DNA of 64,000 nucleotides, from assembly GCF_004328665.1 (NCBI RefSeq), contig NZ_CP019770.1:62001-126000 (forward strand), in the 5' to 3' direction. A program made the position numbers and the translations under genes. The notes beneath the pieces were generated by a model that worked only from the letters and a program-made list of their open reading frames with translations, did no database searches and had not been told where the DNA came from. Below are positions 57,320 through 64,000 of the stretch, piece by piece (position 1 is the stretch's first letter; every line of letters starts with the position of its first letter). Origin of the DNA: Pseudoalteromonas sp. DL-6. Lineage in GTDB: Bacteria; Pseudomonadota; Gammaproteobacteria; Enterobacterales; Alteromonadaceae.

Positions 57320-57637
57320 ATGACTACAAAAGTAAAAAATTGGTATATCGTTGCTGTCATGGATAGTGAGCAATTAGTTGGTGAAGTGTTATACGGTATA
57401 GTTCAAGACGACTCCAGCCTTCGCTTTTATGAAGGAGACTACGTGACAACATCAAAGATTGTATCGCTGGATTTTAAGACTCAGCAGGTAATAACAGTCA
57501 GTAACTCACATTATGACCTTAAGGGAAGCGGAAAACGTGCCATTATCGATATAAACGATTTCGAACTGCTTCGCCAAGGCTTTTCACCATTGCAGATTCG
57601 GGCGTTAAACAGCCCATCATCACACATAACCCATTAG
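57320..57637 (+). CDS. Hypothetical protein, 105 aa
   Basis: 105 aa, ATG at 57320 with GAGG upstream. KNWYIVAVMDSEQLVGEVLYGIVQDDSS and QQVITVSNSHYDLKG suggest a small beta-barrel-like protein; the C-terminal end FELLRQGFSPLQIRAL is helical. No family identified with confidence. It precedes a Cys-containing small gene by 54 bases and may be cotranscribed. Confidence 0.6.
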   Translation: MTTKVKNWYIVAVMDSEQLVGEVLYGIVQDDSSLRFYEGDYVTTSKIVSLDFKTQQVITVSNSHYDLKGSGKRAIIDINDFELLRQGFSPLQIRALNSPSSHITH

Positions 57638-57691
57638 CTTTGGCAGAAAACGAACTTTCAGCAATCAACCCCTACTAAGTTGGAGCTAACA

Positions 57692-57928
57692 ATGCTGACA
57701 AACAAAATTGACTTTCAGAATGCTGAATGCTCGGCCTGCCATAAAAAACAGGTCGATATTAGAACTGAGATAGTCGCATCATCACCAGATAGACCTAACT
57801 CTATTCGCAAGAAAATTATCTTTCGATGCGAAGATCACCTAGATTGCGATATTGATGAGATTGAAAAGCTTGCGCTTGTCAAAAAGCGTTTTAAAAATCT
57901 AGACGAGAATGACCTTGTTGATGGCTAA
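57692..57928 (+). CDS. Small protein with zinc-ribbon-like cysteines, 78 aa
   Basis: 78 aa from ATG at 57692; GGAG lies six bases upstream (an in-frame TTG at 57680 overlaps that site). Cys-x-x-Cys in CSACHKKQ and Cys/His/Cys in RCEDHLDC could bind zinc. The acidic C-terminus follows. Family not recognised. Confidence 0.6.
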   Translation: MLTNKIDFQNAECSACHKKQVDIRTEIVASSPDRPNSIRKKIIFRCEDHLDCDIDEIEKLALVKKRFKNLDENDLVDG

Positions 57929-58123
57929 ATATTGCTTTAAGCAATTGAACTCTCAATAGATTTATTCGTCTCCGTCAGATTTGCCACTAATCTAAGGGAA
58001 GCACATTGCCAATCCTTACCTCAGGCTTATTAACTGAGCTATAAGTTGAGCCTCCAAATACATTTCCCAATAATTTTCTAAGGTAAGCTAACTTCTGAAT
58101 CCTAAAATAATAGCGGTCACATA

Positions 58124-58181
58124 TTGATCAGTCTCATCGCATACTATATATTTAACGTAAATATTTATGTTTACGTTAAAT
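58124..58181 (+). promoter_or_regulatory. Promoter and palindromic operator of the nuclease operon
   Basis: -35 TTGATC (58124-58129) and -10 TATATT (58147-58152), 17 bases apart. A perfect 12-bp inverted repeat ATTTAACGTAAA (58150-58161) and TTTACGTTAAAT (58170-58181), with an 8-base spacer, overlaps the -10 and the expected start and ends nine bases before the first codon. A bound dimeric repressor would block transcription. No DNA-binding regulator gene is recognisable next to it. Confidence 0.7.
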
Positions 58182-58190
58182 TGGTGATGT

Positions 58191-59126
58191 ATGGAGTTTA
58201 GATATCCTACGGCTGCGGCAGATGCAAATGCAAACGCTTTAAAGGCTCTGACAAAAGGGTTGAGCAATCCAGAAGCTGGCGAAGAAGTATTTAAAGATAT
58301 TTTGAATGAACTTGGTAATTCGATTGATACTTATCCAGATTGGCATCCCATTTTAACGTTGCCCACAAATGAAACTGGAGAGTCAGTCTCTTTTCTATCA
58401 GGCATAAAAGCTTACAACGGAATAGATCATACGGAGTTGTTTGTAAAAGGGTTTGTAACATGCCCATACGGAGAAGAAACAGCTAATAACCTAGTGGATG
58501 CAATCAATAAAATTCATGGGCTTCATGCTCGTAGATTAGAATTTCCTTTATATAATGATATGGCTTTTCCCGTAATAGTTCAGGCGTGGGATATAGAACT
58601 AGAGGCTGATGGGACTATTCGTAGTCGTGACGCTTTAGCATGGTGTATTCAAACCTTAGTCAAAGATGCTCGTAATGCTCAAGTTGCAGAGACATGGTGG
58701 AATATGAGGTCAAGCATACTTGGATCTCCACATGGATCTCGCTCTTCACTGCTGGTCAATCAACATACTGGTGGTCACATGCGTAAAATTTTAGAAGCAT
58801 TAAATAATAGCGGCATGTATGGGCCTGTCAAAGAGTGGTCGCTAGAAATGTTTTCAGAGAAAAGAAGAAAAACAATAAGTGAGACTTTGATACGTGCTGC
58901 ACTTAACTCTTGGGAGCGACCAAACAATTCCTTTGAGTTTGAGCTGCGAGGTGAATTATGTAAAGCAGAAGTCAGAGATACTTGGGATGATGGTTATGAG
59001 CTATCAATTAGAGTTGTAATTGGTAATTTGGATTTATGTGCATCAGGTTTTTATTATCCTGAGAAAAATCTCTTACAAGCTACAGATCCGAACGGTAAAC
59101 AAGCATTGGCTAAAAAGTTCTTGTAA
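58191..59126 (+). CDS. Unknown 311-aa protein, first gene of the nuclease operon
   Basis: 311 aa, soluble, no signal peptide or membrane helix. I recognise no family. Distinct stretches are an Ala/Asn-rich opening helix (TAAADANANALKALTKGL), a middle with KAYNGIDHTELFVKGFVTCPYGEE, a His/Arg region (LLVNQHTGGHMRKILEALN) and a strand-rich end (ELCKAEVRDTWDDGYELSIRVVIGNL). Start and downstream gene both use a TTGGTGA-type ribosome site. It lies 12 bases before the 1088-aa gene, so the two are surely one operon. It may be a regulator, sensor or antidote of the nuclease; no evidence picks one. Confidence 0.8.
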   Translation: MEFRYPTAAADANANALKALTKGLSNPEAGEEVFKDILNELGNSIDTYPDWHPILTLPTNETGESVSFLSGIKAYNGIDHTELFVKGFVTCPYGEETANNLVDAINKIHGLHARRLEFPLYNDMAFPVIVQAWDIELEADGTIRSRDALAWCIQTLVKDARNAQVAETWWNMRSSILGSPHGSRSSLLVNQHTGGHMRKILEALNNSGMYGPVKEWSLEMFSEKRRKTISETLIRAALNSWERPNNSFEFELRGELCKAEVRDTWDDGYELSIRVVIGNLDLCASGFYYPEKNLLQATDPNGKQALAKKFL

Positions 59127-59138
59127 ATTTGGTGAAAT

Positions 59139-62100
59139 ATGAAAGATATAACATTCGAAGAGCAAGCACTAAAAACTGCAAAACCATCTGATTTCATGAA
59201 AATTAGGCGTCCAGATGAGTTTTCAGATTCGGGAAATAGAGCCGTACAATTTATTTCCAAGGATGTTTTTGAATATAAACTAGCAACAATTACAGAGCGT
59301 TCCCAAGAAAAAGAATTCGAATTTTTTTGTAGGCATTTAGCTGAAAAGGAGCTTTGTCCTAATCTAATATATCAGACTGGTCCAACAGGCGGTGGTGATA
59401 GTAAAGTAGACACAGAAACATACCCGGTAGCGGATAAAATTTCACTTAAGTGGTTTGAAGGCATCGGCAGAAAAGCGAATCAAGAGCGATGGGCATTCGC
59501 TATAAGTGCAAAAGCCCAATGGCGACCCAAAATAAAAAGTGATGTTGCTGGAATAGTGTCTACAAATAGGGCTTATAAACTAATCTACTTCATGACAAAT
59601 CAATCAGTGTCAGATAGGAAGCGTGCTGAGGTTGAAGATTCTCTAAAAAATGAATTTGATATCGAAGTACGTATTTTAGATAAAACATGGCTTGTTAATA
59701 AGGTATACGACAATGAACGTTTTGACCTTGCAGCTTCATCATTAGGTTTAGATATAAACAAGTCAGAATTCAAGCTCGGAAGAAATGACTCAATAAAAAC
59801 AGACGACCTACGGGCACTAGAAAAAGAAATAGATGACTTTGATGAAACAAATTCTAGTTACTTTGAACTAATCGAGAATTGCTTGTATTCGGCTATATTA
59901 AGTAGAGAACTAGAAAAACCTAAATTTGAAGTTGTCGGCAGATTTGAAAGGGCACTCCATATAGCTAGAGAGAGAAAATTATCAAATTGTTTAAATAAAG
60001 TACTATATCAATACGCTTGGACTTCATATTGGTGGCACGATGACGCAAACAAACTTAGCTCACTATATGATGAACTTGAAAAATCAGTTATCGATTCAAA
60101 TTCTGTATGGGAGTTAGAAAAACTAGCAACACTTTGGATTACATTGCAAACAGCATTTATTCACTCACACCTCAACAAAGAACAAGCAAAACTTAAAATT
60201 AGATACAGCAATTTAACGGCAAAGTTACAGTTAATCGCTGATGATAAATCAAGGCCAAACGCTTCCTTGACTGCAATAACTGAGCTTAGCTTTTTAGGGA
60301 TGTCTAAGAGTATGATGCTTAAAGAACCATTAGATAGCTGGTTTGAGAAATTAATATACGTTCTTAATGCTTCTGAGCTAATGATGGATGTTCCCGTTAA
60401 TAAAATAATTAGATATGTAGATGAATTATGTGACTTATTAGATGAGTATCCTAAGTTTGATGAACTATTTGATGTGGCAACGGAAATTAGCAGTAATAGA
60501 GTTAGTAACTCTCAAAAAGGCTGCATGCTTATAAAAAATGCATTCAGGAATATGCGGTTAGATAAGAATTTCAAAGCATTGATTCAGCTCGGTGAAGCAT
60601 CTAGATTATTGGCACAAAAGGAAAACAGAGATGATTTTATACTAGCACAAGTCGGAATTGGGCAAGCTTATGAAAATATTGGATTAAATTGGTCAGCAAG
60701 AAATGGTTATGTCACAGCATTATATAAGCTCATAAATGATTTTGATGAAACCAGTCAACTACCACCAATTACGATTAGAGTACTTAATAAAATTATTTGG
60801 ACAGAGGTGAAGTCAGGTAGAGTTCCTGTAGTATTCTTTTGGATGCAATTAAAAAGCATTTTAATAGACAAGCTTTGCAATTCGTATAATAACTCAGCAG
60901 AGGAAGAAGAAGCTCAACTTTTAGATGCTATTTTAGGCATTATGATCTTGAAGTCCTCCTATAAAGACTTATCTAAATTGGAAACATTACCTTCGTTTAT
61001 CGATGAATGCGGCCTTGCGGCATCTTGGGTTGCAGCTTTATATATTCTCGGTTACGAAGATGTAATTAAAGCTGAAATTAAAGAAATGGGAAATCTCGAA
61101 GAGCTGTGCATCGGTTGGATAAATCAGCCCGCTAATTCCGATCTTCCTCCCATTACTCAATGGGGAATGGGCGACATTTGTGAAATAAAATCATCCGTTA
61201 TTGGTGTAGACTTAAAGGTTAGTTATGCTAACCAATACACAGCAACATTATTCGCAGAAAGTTTAGTCACAGCAATAGAAAGTATTTTTGCTACTGCCCT
61301 AAATCATAGTGTATTTCCGCATGTTTCAGAGTTTTTCTGCCAGATAAAAGTTGATGATACTCTCAATGAGGTCGCTTATAGCCAAAACGAAAATGAAGTA
61401 GGGGAAATCTCCCTTACTATATTTTTACCAAACTTAGACATTATTAAATTAATTCCTACACCTAGTTATCGAGACACATTAATTAAAATAGCAGGTGAGG
61501 TTTTTAGTCTGATTGTTGTAAATATTGAAGAAAAGCAGTTAAAAGAACTAATGGTTAATGATTTGGCAATAGAAAGAATGAACCAAGCAGTCCACTTGCC
61601 AACTTTAATTGATAATGTTGCTTTATCTAATTATAAAACATCTTGGAACGATTGGAGCCACATTAACTTAGGTAAGTTTAGTTTAAGACGAAACAAAACT
61701 TGGAGAAGTGACATATTTCACTCTAATACAATTTTTGATTCTCCTGATAAGTCACAAGACTTCAAAGTGACTAAGCACAATGACACAAGAGTATTGACGA
61801 TCATAAACCAAAGGCTCTGGGATAAAGCTAAATGGGCAGGAACCGGGTTCATTTCAACTATAGAAGAATCGAATGAACCGCCAGTCATTGCATTAATGTT
61901 TGAAGATCAAGACTCAGCAACAAAGATATTTAAGGGCTGGCTTAAAAAATTTGGGCGTGAAGATGTTAACAATATGCTTTGTATAACATTAATAAAAGGG
62001 ATCTTTAAATCATCTCCAAATCACTATGCTTTGCAAGTGGCCCCAAATTTTGAACAGCTCTCTTTAACTGGTAAGAAAAGTTCTTTCATGATGATATCTA

Positions 62101-62405
62101 GGAGCAAAGTAATGACTCCTGAAACGTCAGAAAACCTTGACCGTTTCATCGGCTCGTTTACTAGTGCGCACCAATTTATGCTAGCCCCAGCTATTTTTAA
62201 TGAGCACAATAATACTTCTAGTTTCTCTCCACCTGAACTATGGATTAAGAAAAGTGACATAAGGATTGTTAATGCTTGGGAGATTGATGAAAATGATATG
62301 GCGCTTATGGCTATGCCTATGGATGCAGATCCTATTATCCCTGAGCATGTGGATAATGCTCCCATACTGGAAGCATTAAAGAAACGAAAAATGAGAAACT
62401 TTTAA
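59139..62405 (+). CDS. 1088-aa protein with N-terminal Mrr-like PD-(D/E)xK nuclease motif and helical repeats
   Basis: Residues ~50-195 fit a restriction-endonuclease fold. Glu-rich helix EKEFEFFCRHLAEKELCP, then GPTGGGDSKVDTE (Asp87, Asp91), then FAISAKAQW with Ser123-Ala-Lys125 in place of Glu-x-Lys (as Gln-Ala-Lys in Mrr), then KLIYFMTNQ. Residues ~220-750 are helical with TPR-like spacing. The last ~330 residues mix strands and helices and match nothing I know. There is no Walker A motif, so it is not a STAND NTPase. Likely a nuclease effector fused to a sensing scaffold, by inference. Confidence 0.8.
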   Translation: MKDITFEEQALKTAKPSDFMKIRRPDEFSDSGNRAVQFISKDVFEYKLATITERSQEKEFEFFCRHLAEKELCPNLIYQTGPTGGGDSKVDTETYPVADKISLKWFEGIGRKANQERWAFAISAKAQWRPKIKSDVAGIVSTNRAYKLIYFMTNQSVSDRKRAEVEDSLKNEFDIEVRILDKTWLVNKVYDNERFDLAASSLGLDINKSEFKLGRNDSIKTDDLRALEKEIDDFDETNSSYFELIENCLYSAILSRELEKPKFEVVGRFERALHIARERKLSNCLNKVLYQYAWTSYWWHDDANKLSSLYDELEKSVIDSNSVWELEKLATLWITLQTAFIHSHLNKEQAKLKIRYSNLTAKLQLIADDKSRPNASLTAITELSFLGMSKSMMLKEPLDSWFEKLIYVLNASELMMDVPVNKIIRYVDELCDLLDEYPKFDELFDVATEISSNRVSNSQKGCMLIKNAFRNMRLDKNFKALIQLGEASRLLAQKENRDDFILAQVGIGQAYENIGLNWSARNGYVTALYKLINDFDETSQLPPITIRVLNKIIWTEVKSGRVPVVFFWMQLKSILIDKLCNSYNNSAEEEEAQLLDAILGIMILKSSYKDLSKLETLPSFIDECGLAASWVAALYILGYEDVIKAEIKEMGNLEELCIGWINQPANSDLPPITQWGMGDICEIKSSVIGVDLKVSYANQYTATLFAESLVTAIESIFATALNHSVFPHVSEFFCQIKVDDTLNEVAYSQNENEVGEISLTIFLPNLDIIKLIPTPSYRDTLIKIAGEVFSLIVVNIEEKQLKELMVNDLAIERMNQAVHLPTLIDNVALSNYKTSWNDWSHINLGKFSLRRNKTWRSDIFHSNTIFDSPDKSQDFKVTKHNDTRVLTIINQRLWDKAKWAGTGFISTIEESNEPPVIALMFEDQDSATKIFKGWLKKFGREDVNNMLCITLIKGIFKSSPNHYALQVAPNFEQLSLTGKKSSFMMISRSKVMTPETSENLDRFIGSFTSAHQFMLAPAIFNEHNNTSSFSPPELWIKKSDIRIVNAWEIDENDMALMAMPMDADPIIPEHVDNAPILEALKKRKMRNF

Positions 62406-62464
62406 CGAGTGTAAGTTTTTACTAGCTAGTCATAACACAGCCCTTAATTGCTTAGTATTAGCCA

Positions 62465-62518
62465 ACAGGTAAAGGGGCTTCGCTAGCCCCTCTTGGGCTA
62501 GCGCCCAATTCACCCTGT
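62465..62518. other. Three-way hairpin structure between operon and recombinase
   Basis: An outer pairing ACAGGT/ACCCTGT (one bulge) encloses two perfect hairpins, AGGGGCT/AGCCCCT (62473-62479/62485-62491) and TTGGGC/GCCCAA (62493-62498/62503-62508). It sits between the convergent nuclease operon and the recombinase gene, so it may be a terminator or part of a recombination site. A further stem TCGCCT/AGGCGA follows at about 62569-62585. Confidence 0.5.
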
Positions 62519-62596
62519 CAGGTATTTGAAAGCGGACTTGGCCCATCAAATTGATGTGTTTCGTTTCCCTCGCCTGTTTAGGCGAAAGATCCTACT

Positions 62597-64000
62597 TTAA
62601 TTTCGTTTTATCTTGTCAAGAATGTTACTTCCAGTCATATGTTCCTCAAACCGTTGAACTGCACGCTCCATAGAAGAAAGGCCATTGGATAAAGCTTTAT
62701 TATTTTTGATTAGTTCATCATGGTGTTTTTTTGAGACTGATAACGCAGAGTTTAATAACATGCTTAACTTTTCTGCTTGGATCATTCTTTCAACCGTTCT
62801 GACATACATTCTAGTGGTTTCTACGTTTTTATGCCCCAAAAGCTTTTGAAGCATTATATGTGCATCAGCCACAAGTAAATCGTTTGTATGCGATGCGGTA
62901 AGGTTGTGCTCCTTAAGATATCTCCATAGTAATTGTGTTGCTCCAGTGTGCCTCATCATATGACTGTGAATTTTGATACCTAGTTCATCAGCAGCATTTT
63001 CAAGTGCAGCCTGATACTCCCTTACTGATACAGGTGTTCCATTCTTGTTTAACCAGCAGAACCTCATCTGCTCAGTTCTATTAAATTTTTTTGCCCATTT
63101 TGTTTTACAGTAATTGTCTTGATACTTTTTGTAACGTTGTTCGTAATTGCAAAGTTCGGAATTTATGTACTCATCATTAAATATTTTATGTGCAGAAATT
63201 GAGAGTTTTGTTTTTTTAATTTTTCCTCCTTTTGCTATATAGGAAATATCTTGCATACGGATTTTATCTCGCGTAGCCGCGCTAAAGGGCTTAAAGTGAG
63301 GATTTAATTTTGTTCGAGTTAGTGGAAAATCTCGTACTAATGCAGAAACACGCAATAATGTAGAGAACTCACAAAACGCCATTACAGCATAAACTTCATC
63401 TAGCGCATACAGATGCTGATAGAGCCTCCAAAAGTCTGACATAGAAATAATAGAATCAACATAGTCATCTTTATATTCCTTAAATTCTTCTTCTATGGCA
63501 GTTTCTTTTTCCCCTACAAATTTTCCAGAATAATTAGTGTGTGATAAAAAATTACCTTCTTGATCTTCAACAATTGATTCTTCTATCGTATCTGGCATAA
63601 ACATCATGTGGTCTACACCAGTAGCTGTCAAAAACCGGTAAAAGTTGCGCCATGTTTTTACATATTGCTCAATTGATTCTTCTTTCCACTCTCTATTTCT
63701 TAGAAGCTCTATAAGAGGCTTCATATTGTTTTCGTATGTCGCAGCACAATAATGAACCCCAATAACAGGATTATCGTCATGATCCACGTAAGTTTGCTCA
63801 GCAAGTAAATTGATAAGATATTTCACTCGCTGAGAGTCATTTTGAATTGTTTGGCTACTGGCGTTTTTTAACTTGTGATAAATAAATTTGCTATTTTTTT
63901 TACGGAAAATTAAAAAATCTAAAACGTTAATTTCTATCTCATTTAATTCAATATTGTATGGTATTGGTATTCCTGCCAAACCTCTATGTTTCAACTCAAT
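62597..64000 (-). CDS. Tyrosine recombinase (integrase), 5' end outside the window
   Basis: At least 467 codons; the frame is open to the right edge, and the TTG at 63994 is not a convincing start, so the N-terminus is missing. Catalytic set: Arg in STLLRVSALVRDF, His-x-x-Arg in HSHMMRHTGATQ, His in LLGHKNVETTRMYVRT and its Tyr. It is longer than XerC and has no IntI-specific region that I can see, so it is not an integron integrase. It resembles island-type recombinases; GmtY of the gamma-mobile-trio islands is one possibility, not verified. Confidence 0.85.
   Translation of the reverse strand: MELKHRGLAGIPIPYNIELNEIEINVLDFLIFRKKNSKFIYHKLKNASSQTIQNDSQRVKYLINLLAEQTYVDHDDNPVIGVHYCAATYENNMKPLIELLRNREWKEESIEQYVKTWRNFYRFLTATGVDHMMFMPDTIEESIVEDQEGNFLSHTNYSGKFVGEKETAIEEEFKEYKDDYVDSIISMSDFWRLYQHLYALDEVYAVMAFCEFSTLLRVSALVRDFPLTRTKLNPHFKPFSAATRDKIRMQDISYIAKGGKIKKTKLSISAHKIFNDEYINSELCNYEQRYKKYQDNYCKTKWAKKFNRTEQMRFCWLNKNGTPVSVREYQAALENAADELGIKIHSHMMRHTGATQLLWRYLKEHNLTASHTNDLLVADAHIMLQKLLGHKNVETTRMYVRTVERMIQAEKLSMLLNSALSVSKKHHDELIKNNKALSNGLSSMERAVQRFEEHMTGSNILDKIKRN

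Larger units (their letters stand above)
52656..64000. mobile_element. Accessory island: integron cassettes, candidate defence operon, tyrosine recombinase
   Basis: From the break in the DUF808 gene rightward, no core gene is recognisable. The stretch holds four attC-like sites with cassette genes, several unknown genes, a two-gene nuclease operon and a tyrosine recombinase at the right. The right end lies beyond the window. An inverted repeat ACACTTTA/TAAAGTGT at 52678-52695 lies just inside the left break. Whether it is one element or several nested insertions cannot be decided here. Confidence 0.75.

Noticed and set aside
57685-57691. AGCTAAC, identical to the R'' core of attC 3 and 4
   Set aside because: No matching R' or complementary arms downstream; it overlaps the ribosome site of the 57692 gene. 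Probably chance.
59139-62405. Avs/STAND-type NTPase effector
   Set aside because: The N-terminal Mrr-like nuclease fits, but no Walker A or B motif can be found in the sequence.
62597-64000. Recombinase as the missing integron integrase IntI
   Set aside because: It is far longer than IntI (about 320-340 aa), lies far from the array on the other side of the nuclease operon, and shows no IntI-specific insert.
1-64000. CRISPR array, rRNA, plasmid or chromosome origin, prophage structural genes
   Set aside because: None found: the only tandem repeats are the tRNA-end units, and no cas, dnaA, repA, capsid or terminase-like product is present.

Overview
The window is chromosomal DNA from a marine gammaproteobacterium, most probably Pseudoalteromonas. 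The evidence is low GC, small gammaproteobacterial genes in familiar order (lptM-lysA-dapF-DUF484-xerC-yigB facing cyaY, then hemC-hemD/X-hemY; ubiD next to fre; folM-folE-folX), and products typical of that group. The genus is inferred, because no rRNA is present.

Region by region. 1-1560: a minus-strand tRNA-Ser pair (UGA, GCU), two tandem ~185-bp repeats that copy the tRNA 3' end, a 46-residue basic protein and a candidate small RNA. 1.7-12.6 kb: envelope and stress genes (YggN-like protein, glutathione peroxidase, AzlCD exporter, cytochrome b561 facing cytochrome c'), a secreted kexin-like subtilase with a downstream partner that looks like a detached propeptide, and a lipoprotein oligopeptidase B. 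12.7-15.8 kb: tetrahydromonapterin genes and nadE. 15.8-31 kb: two-component kinase, ycaO, penicillin-acylase-like hydrolase, metallo-hydrolase, acetyltransferase-nitrilase fusion, SMR exporter, BlaI/M56 pair, rluF. 31-43 kb: the conserved cyaY/dapF/xerC and heme clusters, with hemD and hemX fused in frame and no cyaA between them. 43-52 kb: second hybrid kinase, adenosine deaminase, CBS protein, fre, ubiD, chemoreceptor, MliC.

52.65-64 kb is an accessory island. It begins where a DUF808 (YedI-type) gene is cut off after about 140 codons. It then holds four integron-type gene cassettes with four attC-like sites and no integron integrase in view (a CALIN-type array). These are followed by small unknown genes and then by a two-gene operon at 58191-62405. 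The operon encodes a 311-residue protein of no known family and a 1088-residue protein with an N-terminal Mrr-like PD-(D/E)xK nuclease motif followed by a long helical-repeat region. A perfect 12-bp inverted repeat overlaps its promoter. A tyrosine recombinase gene on the minus strand runs off the right edge. This operon is the best candidate for an undescribed system, plausibly anti-phage defence; that role is inferred from architecture and context only.

Most gene pairs in the core part end in clear hairpin terminators. Several operons show ATGA or TAATG stop/start overlaps, which I used to choose start codons.
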